Positions 43,688 to 52,427 of a stretch of 64,000 bases of DNA are shown here, in pieces. Origin of the DNA: Comamonadaceae bacterium OTU4NAUVB1 (GTDB lineage: Bacteria; Pseudomonadota; Gammaproteobacteria; Burkholderiales; Burkholderiaceae_C); NCBI GenBank assembly GCA_024372625.1, contig CP099605.1, forward strand, positions 2,108,001 through 2,172,000. The letters run 5' to 3'. Made by a program: the position numbers and the translations under genes. Positions within the stretch are counted from its first letter, which is position 1; each line of letters starts with the position of its first letter. The notes beneath the pieces are model-generated. The model saw nothing but the letters and a program-made list of their open reading frames with translations. It did no database searches and had not been told where the DNA came from.

Positions 43688-44626
43688 ATGCGACCGTCCC
43701 TCCGTCCCGCCGCCCTCGCGGCCCTGATCCTCCTGGGTGCCGGCACCCTGGCCCGGACCGCCTTCGCCGACGCCCCCACGCCCGTCACCCCGCCGGCCTC
43801 GACGTCGCCGGCCGCCCGCTCGCCGGCCACGACGCCCCCGCCGCCCGCCGGCCCCGCCGAGCGCGCCGGCCGCGCCACGCCACCGGCCGCACCCAGGGCC
43901 GACGGGGGCGCGCAGATGCCCGTGCTCACCGGCCGCGTCGAGCGCTGGCTGGTCAATCCCGGCGGCGAGGTCGACGGCCTGCTCTTGACCGACGGCACGC
44001 AGGTGGCGTTCCCGCCGCACCTGTCGGCCGCCGCGCAGCGCCTGCTCAAGCCGGGCGACGGCGTGCGCGTGGCCGGCTGGCGCACGCCCGACGCCCCGGT
44101 GGTGCGCGCGTCGCGCCTGACGGCGACGGCCAGCGGCCGCAGCCTGGACGACACGCCGCCCGCCGCCGGCGCGACGCCACCGGCACCGCGCGACCCCGGG
44201 GCGCTCACCGCGATGAGCGGCAGCGGCCGGGTCGCCCGGCAGCTGCGCACCGGTCGCGGGGACGTCAACGGCGTGATCCTGGACGACGGCCTCATCGTGC
44301 GCTTCCCGCCGCACGTCGGCGCCGAGTTCGCACCGGTGCTGCAGCCGGGCGCCACGTTCAGCGCCCGGGGCTGGGGCAGCCGCGGCGCCCAGGGTCGCGC
44401 CTTCGAGGCGACGGCCATCGGCACCACCCCGGCCGACCTGCGCGAGGTCTTCGCCGGCCCGAGACGCCGACCCGGCGCGGCGCGCGGCCCCGGCGCCGCC
44501 GGCGGTCCGGGCGCCCCGCGCCCCCCGGGCCCTCCGGGCGAGGCGGGCACCCCCGAGGCACGGCCCGCCCCGCCCGTGCCGCCCACGTCGCCCGCCACGT
44601 CGCCCATGCCGCCCGCCGGCACCTGA
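43688..44626 (+). CDS. Exported protein with two repeated beta-rich modules
   Basis: I do not recognise a named family for this 312-residue protein. A signal peptide (about 1-28, ALAALILLGAGTLARTAFADA) is followed by a Pro/Ala/Thr linker. Two copies of a module of about 65 residues come next (about 81-147 and 178-245), each with the pattern GRV-RxL, then a G-V-G-LL-DG-V-FPPH run, then L-PGD/A-V-GW. The alternating hydrophobic pattern suggests small beta barrels (OB-like). The tail (about 255-312) is Pro/Gly/Ala rich, with PG-PG runs. AAGGAG precedes the ATG. The next gene, without a signal peptide, carries related modules. Periplasmic location is inferred from the signal peptide. Confidence 0.7.
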   Translation: MRPSLRPAALAALILLGAGTLARTAFADAPTPVTPPASTSPAARSPATTPPPPAGPAERAGRATPPAAPRADGGAQMPVLTGRVERWLVNPGGEVDGLLLTDGTQVAFPPHLSAAAQRLLKPGDGVRVAGWRTPDAPVVRASRLTATASGRSLDDTPPAAGATPPAPRDPGALTAMSGSGRVARQLRTGRGDVNGVILDDGLIVRFPPHVGAEFAPVLQPGATFSARGWGSRGAQGRAFEATAIGTTPADLREVFAGPRRRPGAARGPGAAGGPGAPRPPGPPGEAGTPEARPAPPVPPTSPATSPMPPAGT

Positions 44627-44743
44627 ACCGGCGACGCGTCCTCCACCGCGCGTCGCCATCGCCGCTCCCGCCTCCCGATCGGTTCCGTTCCGATCCCCTC
44701 GTCGTCGCCCTCTCCTTTCCCTTCCGATCCCCGAAAGTCACCC

Positions 44744-45382
44744 ATGCCACGCACCCTCGATCCCGACCAGACCCGCGATGTCCAGCAGGCGCCCGGCGCC
44801 GAGGCCGCCCCGCCCGGCGACGCGCCCCACCGGGACGAGGCCCAAACCGCCGCCACCTTCGACGTGTGGTCCGTCGCGGGCCGCTTCCAGCAGCTGGTCT
44901 ACAGCCCCTCGGGCGCCATCGAAGGCCTGCTGATCGACACCGACGGCATCCCGACGCAGTTCGTCGTCGACCCGCACGACGCGCCGACCACCGGGCTGCT
45001 CGCGGTCCTGGCGTCCGGCCAGCCGCTGGTGCTCGAAGGCATCGACGCCGGCCCGTCGAAGAAGGGCGGGTCGCCGCACACGGTCTACACGCTGGAGCGC
45101 CTGGTCTCCGTCGACGGCCGCCCGCCCGAGGCCGCGCCGCCGCACGCGAGCGTCTCCGGCACGGTGGTGCGCCTGAACCACGCCCGCCACGGCGCGCCCA
45201 ACGGCGTGCTGCTCGACAACGGCGACTTCGTGCACACCCGGCCCGACGGCTTCGAGACGCTGGGCCTGAAGGTCGGCGACACGCTGGAGGCCGAGGGTCC
45301 CGCCCGGCCGCTGGCCACCGGCGGCGGCCGCGTGATCGAGGCGCACCGCGCCAACGGCCACGCCCTGGCGCCCCGGCACTGA
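44744..45382 (+). CDS. Cytoplasmic protein with repeated beta-rich modules related to the preceding gene
   Basis: A 212-residue protein of unknown function. After a polar N-terminus (1-40) it has two modules (about 44-122 and 137-190) with the same pattern as the neighbouring exported protein: VAGRFQQLVYSPSGAIEGLLIDTDG with a VV-PHD turn, and SGTVVRLNHARHGAPNGVLLDNGDFVHT followed by LGLKVGDTLEAEG. There is no signal peptide or membrane segment, unlike its neighbour. It lies 117 bases after that gene and 16 bases before an MFS transporter, so it may be co-transcribed with the latter. The two genes probably arose by duplication and then diverged in location. Confidence 0.65.
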   Translation: MPRTLDPDQTRDVQQAPGAEAAPPGDAPHRDEAQTAATFDVWSVAGRFQQLVYSPSGAIEGLLIDTDGIPTQFVVDPHDAPTTGLLAVLASGQPLVLEGIDAGPSKKGGSPHTVYTLERLVSVDGRPPEAAPPHASVSGTVVRLNHARHGAPNGVLLDNGDFVHTRPDGFETLGLKVGDTLEAEGPARPLATGGGRVIEAHRANGHALAPRH

Positions 45383-45398
45383 CACCGGGCCACCCCCC

Positions 45399-46670
45399 AT
45401 GTCCGCCGCGCGCGACCGCTCGTCCTCCCTGCTGGCACTCACGATGCTGGCCTTCTTCATGGCCGACGTGCGCGACGGGCTCGGCCCGTTCCTCGCGACC
45501 TACCTGCAGGAGAACCACGTCCGCCAGGACCTCATCGGCTACACGATGACCGCCGGCGGCCTGGCCGCCGTGGCCATGACGCCGCTCGCCGGCGCCTGGG
45601 TCGACCGCTCGACGGCCAAGCGCGCCATGACGGCCGTCTCCGGCGTCGCCGTGCTGGGGGCCAGCGCGCTGGCCTTCACGACGCTGTCGGCGCCGCTGCT
45701 GATCGCCTCGCAGATCGTCACCGGCCTCGCGGGCGCGCTGCTGGCGGCGGCGCTCGCGGCGCTGACGCTGGGCCTGGCGCGCTCGGAGGGCTTCAAGCAC
45801 CAGACCGGCCGCAACGAGGCCTTCAGCCACGCCGGCAACATGATCTCGGCCGTCGGCGCCGGCGCGGTCGCGCACCTCTTCGGCGCGCCGTGGATGCTGG
45901 CCGTGATGGGCGCGATGACGCTCGGCGCGCTGCTGGCAGTGCGCACCATCCGCGCCGAGGACATCGACCACGAGGCCGCGCGCGGCGACGAGCCGCAGGA
46001 CCCGCCGCCCGCGCCCGGGGTCACCGACCCGCAGGGCCACGAACGCATCGGGGCGCTGCTGAAGAACAAGGGGCTGCCGATGTTCGCGCTGACGCTGGCC
46101 TTCTTCCACCTGGGCAACGCCGCGATGCTGCCGCTGATCAACCAGCGCCTGGCCGCCACGGTGGCCGACTCGGCGCCATTGCTGTGGACCGGCATCGCCA
46201 TCGTGGTCGCGCAGCTCACCATGATCCCGGTGGCGCTGTGGGTCTCGCGCAGCAGGCGCTTCGACGTCGCGTGGTTCGTCTACGCCGCCATCCTGGTGCT
46301 GCCGCTGCGCGGCGCGCTGGCCTATGCGTTCGCCAGCCAGTGGAACAACATCCCGGTGCAGATCCTCGACGGCCTGGCCGCCGGCGCGATGGGCGTGGCG
46401 ACGCCGCTGCTGGTGCAGCGCTACACGCGCGGCAGCGGGCGCTTCAACACGGCGCTGGGCTTCGTCATGACGCTGCAGGGTGTGGGCGCGGCGCTCAGCC
46501 CGGGCATCGCCAACGTCATCGTCGGCGCGGAGGGCCGCTTCGGCCTCGCCTTCATGTGCCTGGCCGGCGCGGCGGTGGTGGCGCTGCCGGCGTTCTGGCT
46601 GGCGCAGCGCGGCGCGGCGGCGGACGCGCCCCCGGGCGGGGTGGCCGGCGCGGCGGCGGCTCAGGCCTGA
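45399..46670 (+). CDS. Major facilitator superfamily transporter
   Basis: A 423-residue membrane protein with twelve predicted helices in two halves separated by a hydrophilic loop (about residues 188-218, Pro/Asp rich). The loop between helices 2 and 3 reads TPLAGAWVDRSTAKR, the MFS motif A (GxxxDRxxxR type). The start LLALTMLAFFMADVRDGLGPFLATYL resembles MFS members annotated as drug or unknown-substrate exporters in proteobacteria. Substrate unknown. It lies 16 bases after the module protein and overlaps the convergent c-di-GMP gene by 10 bases at the 3' ends. Confidence 0.85.
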   Translation: MSAARDRSSSLLALTMLAFFMADVRDGLGPFLATYLQENHVRQDLIGYTMTAGGLAAVAMTPLAGAWVDRSTAKRAMTAVSGVAVLGASALAFTTLSAPLLIASQIVTGLAGALLAAALAALTLGLARSEGFKHQTGRNEAFSHAGNMISAVGAGAVAHLFGAPWMLAVMGAMTLGALLAVRTIRAEDIDHEAARGDEPQDPPPAPGVTDPQGHERIGALLKNKGLPMFALTLAFFHLGNAAMLPLINQRLAATVADSAPLLWTGIAIVVAQLTMIPVALWVSRSRRFDVAWFVYAAILVLPLRGALAYAFASQWNNIPVQILDGLAAGAMGVATPLLVQRYTRGSGRFNTALGFVMTLQGVGAALSPGIANVIVGAEGRFGLAFMCLAGAAVVALPAFWLAQRGAAADAPPGGVAGAAAAQA

Positions 46671-48844
46671 AGGACGGCCTCGGGCGCGGGCAGCGCGGCG
46701 TGCCGGGGCACCGACGGTTCCGGGGCCGGCCGCGACGCGTCGAGCGTCCAGCCCGCCATGTCCAGCGCCGTCATCGGCCGGGCGTAGAGGAAGCCCTGGA
46801 ACTCGTCGCACCCCAGGGCGGCCAGGATGTCGTGCTGCGCCTGGCGCTCGACGCCCTCGGCCACGACCCGCAGGCCCAGCGCGTGCGCGAGCTGGATCAC
46901 CGCCTGGACCACCGGCCGCGCGTCGGCGCGCAGGTCGAGGTCGGCGATGAAGCTGCGGTCGATCTTGAGCTGGCGCGCGGGCAGCTGGCGCAGGTAGCTC
47001 AGGCTGGAATAGCCGGTGCCGAAATCGTCGATCGACAGGAACACGCCGATGGCCTCCAGGCCCTGGAAGGTGCGCTGCGTGGCCGCGATGTCCTCCATGG
47101 CGACCGATTCCGTGATCTCGCACATCAGGCGTTCGGCCGGCACGCCGTGGCGTTGCAGCGCCGCGCCGATGCGCTGGGCCAGCCCGCTCTCGCGCAACTG
47201 CAGCACCGACAGGTTGACCGCCACGTTCAGGTGCAGCCCGTCGTCGCGCCACGCCGCGATCTGCCGGCAGGCCTCGTCGATGATCCAGTCGCCCAGGCGC
47301 ACGATGACGCCGAAGCGCTCGGCCAGGCCGATGAACTCCAGCGGCGCGAGCCGGCCGCGCTGCGGGTGGTTCCAGCGCACCAGGGCCTCCACGCCATCGA
47401 CCCGGCCGGTGGCGCCATCGACCTTGGGCTGGTAGTACAGCTCGAACTGCCCGAGGTCGACCGCCCGGCGCAGGTCGCTCTGCAGCTCGAGCTGGGTGTT
47501 CGCGTCGGTGCCCATGTGCGACTCGAAGATCGCGTAGTTGCCCCCGCCGGTGCGCTTGGCCGCGTACATGGCCGCGTCGGCGTTGGCGATGAGCTTGTCG
47601 GCCTCGCCCTCCAGCGGATGGATCACGATGCCGATCGAGCAGGCGATCTGCACCTGCCGGTCCAGCACGTCGAAGGGCTGCGAGAGGCTCGCCAGGATGG
47701 CGTTGGCCGCCTGCGCGCAGGCGGCGCTGTCCTGGATGCCTTCGAGCAGCACCAGGAACTCGTCGCCGCCGATGCGCGCGACCGTGTCGCCCTCGCGCGC
47801 CAGCGCCCGCAGGCGATCGGCCGTGGCGCTCAGGATGCGGTCGCCGGCGATGTGGCCGAACGTGTCGTTGACCGGCTTGAAGCCGTCGAGGTCGATGAAC
47901 AGCACGGCGATGCGCTCCTCGATCTGCAGCTGGTTGGCGCGCGCCATGCGCCGCAGCGCGTGGTTCAGGCGGTCCTCGAACAGCACCCGGTTGGGCAGCC
48001 CGGTGAGCGCGTCGGTGAAGGCACGCCGCGAGAGTTCCGCGTTGGCCGACTGCAGCCGCGCGTTCGTCTCCTCCAGCGAACTCGACAGGCGCCGCGCCAC
48101 CACCTGCAGCCGCGCCTCCAGCAGCGACGTGAACAGCGTGCCGCCCAGCAGCAGGCACGCGGCCACCACCACCAGGCCCGTGAGGCCGGAGCCGCTGAGC
48201 GCATCGGCGCTCAGGCAGACCGAGCCGACCGGGAAGCTCGCCGCCGCCATGCCGGTGTAGTGCATGCCGCAGACCGCCAGGCCCATCACCAGCGCGGCCA
48301 GCAGCTGCACGCCCAGGCGCCGCTCCTGGCGCTGGCGCACCAGCGCGAAGATGCCCATCGCCGCCGCCGAGGTGCCCACCGCGATCACCGCCGACAGCGC
48401 GACCGTGCCCCGGTCCCAGACGATGCCCGGGGCCATGTCCAGCGCGGCCATGCCCGCGTAGTGCATGGCGCAGATGCCCGCGCCCATCGCCAGCGAGGCG
48501 ACGCCCAGGCGCCGGATGCTGAAGTCCCGCCGGCTCGACACCCACAGCGCGATGCTGGAGGCCGCCACCGCCACCGCCCACGAGGCCAGGGTCAGGTTGC
48601 CGGCGAAGCCCAGGCGGATCGGCAGCGAGAAGCCCAGCATGCCGACGAAGTGCATCGCCCAGATGCCCGTGCCCATGGCCAGCGAGCCGACCGCCCACCA
48701 GACCTTGTCGAGGCGGTCGTCGGAGCGGCGCACGCGCTGGGCCAAGTCCAGCGCGACGAAGGCGGCCAGGGTGGCGATGAGCAGCGAGGTCGCGACGATC
48801 CACGGGTCGTGGCTGGTCGGGAGGTAGGGCGAAGGTAAGTTCAC
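46661..48844 (-). CDS. MHYT sensor with GGDEF and EAL domains (c-di-GMP turnover)
   Basis: A 727-residue membrane protein that should make or break cyclic di-GMP. The N-terminal MHYT domain has about seven helices and three signatures (AMHFVGM, AMHYAGM, GMHYTGM), proposed to bind metal and sense O2, CO or NO. A short coiled coil (about 255-280) leads to the GGDEF domain with an intact RIGGDEF active site, then EAL with EALVRW, NVAVNLS, DDFGTGYSS and EGVE, all consistent with catalysis. The start is GTG at 48844. Both activities look intact, so it may be bifunctional; such proteins often tune motility. A palindrome lies 10 bases upstream of the start. Confidence 0.95.
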   Translation of the reverse strand: MNLPSPYLPTSHDPWIVATSLLIATLAAFVALDLAQRVRRSDDRLDKVWWAVGSLAMGTGIWAMHFVGMLGFSLPIRLGFAGNLTLASWAVAVAASSIALWVSSRRDFSIRRLGVASLAMGAGICAMHYAGMAALDMAPGIVWDRGTVALSAVIAVGTSAAAMGIFALVRQRQERRLGVQLLAALVMGLAVCGMHYTGMAAASFPVGSVCLSADALSGSGLTGLVVVAACLLLGGTLFTSLLEARLQVVARRLSSSLEETNARLQSANAELSRRAFTDALTGLPNRVLFEDRLNHALRRMARANQLQIEERIAVLFIDLDGFKPVNDTFGHIAGDRILSATADRLRALAREGDTVARIGGDEFLVLLEGIQDSAACAQAANAILASLSQPFDVLDRQVQIACSIGIVIHPLEGEADKLIANADAAMYAAKRTGGGNYAIFESHMGTDANTQLELQSDLRRAVDLGQFELYYQPKVDGATGRVDGVEALVRWNHPQRGRLAPLEFIGLAERFGVIVRLGDWIIDEACRQIAAWRDDGLHLNVAVNLSVLQLRESGLAQRIGAALQRHGVPAERLMCEITESVAMEDIAATQRTFQGLEAIGVFLSIDDFGTGYSSLSYLRQLPARQLKIDRSFIADLDLRADARPVVQAVIQLAHALGLRVVAEGVERQAQHDILAALGCDEFQGFLYARPMTALDMAGWTLDASRPAPEPSVPRHAALPAPEAVLQA

Positions 48845-48853
48845 AATCGCCGA

Positions 48854-48870
48854 GGATACCTTTTGTATCC
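48854..48870 (-). promoter_or_regulatory. Palindrome upstream of the GGDEF-EAL gene
   Basis: GGATAC, five bases, GTATCC is a perfect inverted repeat in the 164-base AT-rich divergent gap, ten bases before the GTG start. In RNA form its loop carries AAAAG, next to a GG of the stem, resembling a ribosome-binding site, so it could act as an operator or as a translation-control hairpin. Confidence 0.4.
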
Positions 48871-49008
48871 AAATGTCATAGGGAAATCCATGCCGACCGG
48901 AAAGATAGTGTGCGGTTGTCTACGATCGCCCTCTTTTCCGTCGACGCGGCGCCGATGACGCACCGGCGCGCGCCGGCGCCCTCCGACCTCGCCACGGACA
49001 CCTCCCGC

Positions 49009-50001
49009 ATGTCATTTCCTCCCGCTTCACGCCAGCGCCGCGCCGTGCTCGCCAGCGCCCTCCTCGGCCTGGCCGCGCCGGTCCTCGCGCAACCCACCGC
49101 CGCGCCCGCCGCCTGGCCGACCCGCCCCGTGCGCATCCTGGTGGGCTTCCCCGGCGGCTCCACGCCCGACATCGCCGCGCGCGTGCTGGCCGAGCCGCTG
49201 GCCCGGGCCCTGGGCCAGCCGGTGGTGGTGGACAACAAGCCGGGCGCCTCCGGCAACATCGCGGCCGACGCCGTGGCCAAGGCCACCGACGACCACACCC
49301 TGGGCATCGTCATCAACGGCAACCTCACGTCCTCGAAGCTGCTCTATCCCAGGCTGCCCTACGACCCGGCCCGGGACTTCAGCGAGCTGTCGCTGATCGC
49401 CACCGCGCCGCTGGTGCTGGTGGCCGCCAACGACGTGCCCGCCGGCAAGGATTTCCTGGCCGCCGCCCGCGCCTCGGGCACGAAGTGGAACTACGGCTCG
49501 GTGGGCATCGGCTCGGTCGGCCACCTGGGCATGGAGCTGCTGAAGGACCGCGTGCCCGGCATGGACGCCCAGCACGTGCCGTACGCCGGCAATCCGCAGG
49601 TGGTGACGGCCATGATCGGCGGCCAGGTGCAGCTGGCCCTGGTGCCGCCGGCCATCGCCATCCCACAGGTCCGGGCCGGCAAGCTCCGGGCCATCGGCCT
49701 GACCAGCGGCCGCAGCACCCTGGCGCCCGACTACGCGCCCCTGACCGAGCTGGGCGTGCGCGACTTCGGCCTGGAGGTGTGGACCGCCCTGCTCGGTCCG
49801 GCCGGCCTCTCGCCCGAGGCCCGGGCCCGCGTCACCCGCGAGATCGCCGTCATCATGAAGAACCCCGAGGTGCGCCAGCAGCTCTTCGACCGGGGCTGGC
49901 AGCCGGTCGGCACCTCGCCCGAGGGCATGCGCGCGCGCGTGAAGGAAGAGGCGGCGATCATGGGCCGGATCATCCAGGCGCGCGGGATCACGCTGCAGTG
50001 A
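49009..50001 (+). CDS. Bug family (TctC-like) tripartite tricarboxylate receptor
   Basis: A 330-residue periplasmic binding protein. The N-terminus has a signal peptide (RQRRAVLASALLGLAAPVLAQ), the WPTRPVRILVGFPGGSTPDIAARVL start, PVVVDNKPGASGNIAA, and later VPYAGNPQVVTAMIGGQVQLAL, all Bug family signatures. Members bind carboxylates, aromatic acids or nicotinate-like ligands. No TctA/TctB membrane genes are near; as common in Burkholderiales it may use shared membrane parts or only sense. I start at 49009; ATGs at 48955 and upstream are in frame. It is 86 bases before an FAD oxidoreductase. Confidence 0.88.
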   Translation: MSFPPASRQRRAVLASALLGLAAPVLAQPTAAPAAWPTRPVRILVGFPGGSTPDIAARVLAEPLARALGQPVVVDNKPGASGNIAADAVAKATDDHTLGIVINGNLTSSKLLYPRLPYDPARDFSELSLIATAPLVLVAANDVPAGKDFLAAARASGTKWNYGSVGIGSVGHLGMELLKDRVPGMDAQHVPYAGNPQVVTAMIGGQVQLALVPPAIAIPQVRAGKLRAIGLTSGRSTLAPDYAPLTELGVRDFGLEVWTALLGPAGLSPEARARVTREIAVIMKNPEVRQQLFDRGWQPVGTSPEGMRARVKEEAAIMGRIIQARGITLQ

Positions 50002-50087
50002 GCGCGAGTGGCCGACGGCGGCTCGTGGAACGGCCGCCCTCGACCGTGTTCGCAATTCGCGAATCCCGAACATGACCCGACATTCCC

Positions 50088-51440
50088 ATGAACCCCACCC
50101 ACCTCCCTGAACCCGCCCGCCTGCTCCCCGTCTTCGGCGAATACGACGTGGTGGTCGTCGGCGGCGGCCCGGCCGGGCTGGCGGCCGCCGCCAGCGCGGC
50201 GCGCCACGGCGCGCGCACCCTGCTGGTCGAGCGCTACGGCTTCCTCGGCGGCATGGGCACCGCCGGCGGCGTGACCAACTTCGCCGGGCTCTACGCCCGC
50301 CACGACGGCGCGATGCGGCAGGTGGTGCACGGCGTGGTCGACGAACTGTTCGAGCGACTGGAGGCGCTAGGCGGCCTGAACCGGCCGCAGGACGGCATGC
50401 AGGGCCGCATCCGCGTGCGCTCCTACGACACCTCGGCCTACAAGTGCGCGGCCGACGGCCTGCTGCTCGACGCCGGCGTCGAACTGCTGTTCCACGCCCA
50501 CGCCGCCGCCGTGCTGATGGACGGCGCGCGCATCGCGGCGCTGGTGGTGGAGACCAAGTCCGGGCGCCAGGCGGTCCGCGCCGGGATCTTCGTCGACGCC
50601 TCGGGCGACGCCGACGTGGCGGCCTTCGCCGGCGTGCCCTACGCGGTCGGCGACGGCCGGGGCAGCGGCCTCTTCCCGACCACCATGTTCCGCGTCGGCC
50701 ACGTCGACGCCGAGGCGGCGCTCGCGGCGGTGGGCGAGTTCAAGGCCATCAACGACGTGATGGCGCGCGCGCAGCGCGAGCATCCCGGGCGCTATCGCTT
50801 CCCGCGCGAGGGCGCGATCCTGCGGCCGCAGATCCATGCCTCCGAATGGCGCGCCAACGTCACGCAGCTCAAGAACGCGCAGGGCCGCGCCATGAACGGC
50901 GTGGACGCGCGCGAGCTCAGCGCCGGCGAGGTCGAGGGCCGGCGCCAGATCGTGGACTACTTCGCCTTCCTGCGCGAGCAGGTCGACGGCTTCGCCGACG
51001 CGCGCATCGTGGAGATCGCGCCGCAGGTGGGCATCCGCGAGACGCGGCGCATCGACGGGCTGTATGCCCTCTCCGGCGACGACATCGTCGACTCGGCGCG
51101 CTTCGAGGACGCCATCGGCGTCAACGGCTGGCCGATGGAGCTGCACACCGACGGCGGCGTGGCATGGCGCTTCCCGCGCGACGCCGACCGCGCCTTCAAC
51201 GACCTGCCCTGGCGCATGCTGGTGCCCCATGGCGTGGACAACCTGCTGGTGGCGGGTCGCTGCGCGTCGATGACGCACGAGGGCCAGTCGGCCGCGCGGG
51301 CCAGCGGCGCCTGCTTCGCCATGGGACAGGCGGCCGGCACGGCGGCGGCGCACGCCGGCCGCACGCCCCTGCGCGAGGTCGACACGGCCTTGCTGCGCGA
51401 GCGCCTGCGTGCCGACGGCGTGTGGCTGCCCGGGCGCTGA
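50088..51440 (+). CDS. FAD-dependent oxidoreductase (FAD_oxidored family)
   Basis: A 450-residue flavoprotein with an N-terminal dinucleotide-binding fold (VVVVGGGPAGLAAAASAARHG, about 21-41), LVERYGFLGGMGTAGGVTN (about 46-64) and the C-terminal FAD contact region LLVAGRCASMTHEGQSAARASGACFAMGQAAGTAA. This is the pattern of the PF12831-type family found with TctC/Bug genes; substrates are mostly unknown, presumably hydroxylated or unsaturated acids. It follows a Bug protein in the same direction, suggesting import and oxidation of one carboxylic acid. ACATTCCC precedes the ATG; no strong ribosome-binding site. The 169 bases after its stop hold no gene. Confidence 0.83.
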   Translation: MNPTHLPEPARLLPVFGEYDVVVVGGGPAGLAAAASAARHGARTLLVERYGFLGGMGTAGGVTNFAGLYARHDGAMRQVVHGVVDELFERLEALGGLNRPQDGMQGRIRVRSYDTSAYKCAADGLLLDAGVELLFHAHAAAVLMDGARIAALVVETKSGRQAVRAGIFVDASGDADVAAFAGVPYAVGDGRGSGLFPTTMFRVGHVDAEAALAAVGEFKAINDVMARAQREHPGRYRFPREGAILRPQIHASEWRANVTQLKNAQGRAMNGVDARELSAGEVEGRRQIVDYFAFLREQVDGFADARIVEIAPQVGIRETRRIDGLYALSGDDIVDSARFEDAIGVNGWPMELHTDGGVAWRFPRDADRAFNDLPWRMLVPHGVDNLLVAGRCASMTHEGQSAARASGACFAMGQAAGTAAAHAGRTPLREVDTALLRERLRADGVWLPGR

Positions 51441-51609
51441 CGCGCGCGCCCGGAGCCCGCCGTCGCACAGGCGCGCGGGGATCGGGCCGACGCGCGATGG
51501 CGCACGGGAAGGGTGTTCACGGATGGCGGCGGGGGCGAGAAAAGCCAACATGGCCGACGGCCCGGTCTTCCGGGCCTCGGCCCTCGCCCCCACTTACCCG
51601 CCCAACGCC

Positions 51610-52338
51610 ATGACGTCCCCCGACCGCGCCTCCGACAACCACGACCACGACCACGATCACAACGACGACGACCGCTTCGAGCTGTATTCGTACTGGCGCA
51701 CCTCCGCCACCTACCGCGTGCGCGTCGCCTTCAACCTCAAGGGCGTGAAGCCGAAGGAGCACGACGTCGACATCGATGCCGGCGAGCATCGCGGCGAGGC
51801 GTTCCTGAGGATCAACCCGATGGGCGCCATCCCGGCGCTGATCGACCACGGTCCCGGCCAGCCCTCGACGCCGCTCACGCAATCGCAGGCGATCCTCGAA
51901 TTCATCGACGAGACCTACCCCGAACCCCCGCTGCTGCCGGCCGACGCGCACGGCCGCGCGCGCGTGCGCTCGCTGTCGGCATTGCTGGCGGCCGACACGC
52001 ACCCGCTGATCACGCCGCGCGTCAAGAAGTACCTGACGACCACCGGCGGCTTCGACGACGCCGCCTGGCGCGCGTGGCAGGTCCAGTGGTTCGGCACCGG
52101 CCTGCGCGCGCTGGAGCGACGTCTCGCAGGCGAGCCCGGCACCGGCCGCTTCTGCCATGGCGACGCGCCCGGCATGGCCGACATCTGCTTGGCCAGCGTC
52201 GTCGCCGTGATGCGCGTGTTCAAGGTCGAGATCGACGGCATCCCGACGGTGCTGCGCGTCATGGCCGCGTGCGAGGAACTCGACGCCTTCGCGCGCGCCG
52301 ACCCCATGAAGCAGGCGGGCGCGCCGAAGGCCGCCTGA
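51610..52338 (+). CDS. Glutathione S-transferase, maleylacetoacetate isomerase-like, with His/Asp-rich N-terminus
   Basis: A 242-residue zeta-class GST-like protein. The thioredoxin-like domain starts at FELYSYWRTSATYRVRVAFNLKG, with the Ser-rich SxxSxR-type glutathione site, NPMGAIPALI, and TQSQAILEFIDETYPEPPLLP; the helical domain ends with ADICLASVVAVMRVFKV. These fit maleylacetoacetate isomerase (MaiA) of tyrosine or gentisate breakdown, or a related isomerase, but no catabolic partner is nearby. Ahead of the domain is an unusual tail with HDHDHDHNDDD, which could bind metal. I start at 51610; an ATG at 51550 is also in frame. Confidence 0.8.
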   Translation: MTSPDRASDNHDHDHDHNDDDRFELYSYWRTSATYRVRVAFNLKGVKPKEHDVDIDAGEHRGEAFLRINPMGAIPALIDHGPGQPSTPLTQSQAILEFIDETYPEPPLLPADAHGRARVRSLSALLAADTHPLITPRVKKYLTTTGGFDDAAWRAWQVQWFGTGLRALERRLAGEPGTGRFCHGDAPGMADICLASVVAVMRVFKVEIDGIPTVLRVMAACEELDAFARADPMKQAGAPKAA

Positions 52339-52427
52339 CCCCCGACCTCCGACCCCCCGACCCATCGGACCGCGCCAGCCGCCGTCCTTCCCTCGTCACC
52401 CCCGTTTCTTTCACAGGAGATCCCTGC

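Noticed and set aside
44358..48872. A 1504-codon open frame on the minus strand
   Set aside because: It runs antisense to the two module genes and the MFS gene and out of frame through the GGDEF-EAL gene. The translation is Arg/Ala/Gly/Pro low complexity; long frames without stops are expected at this GC.
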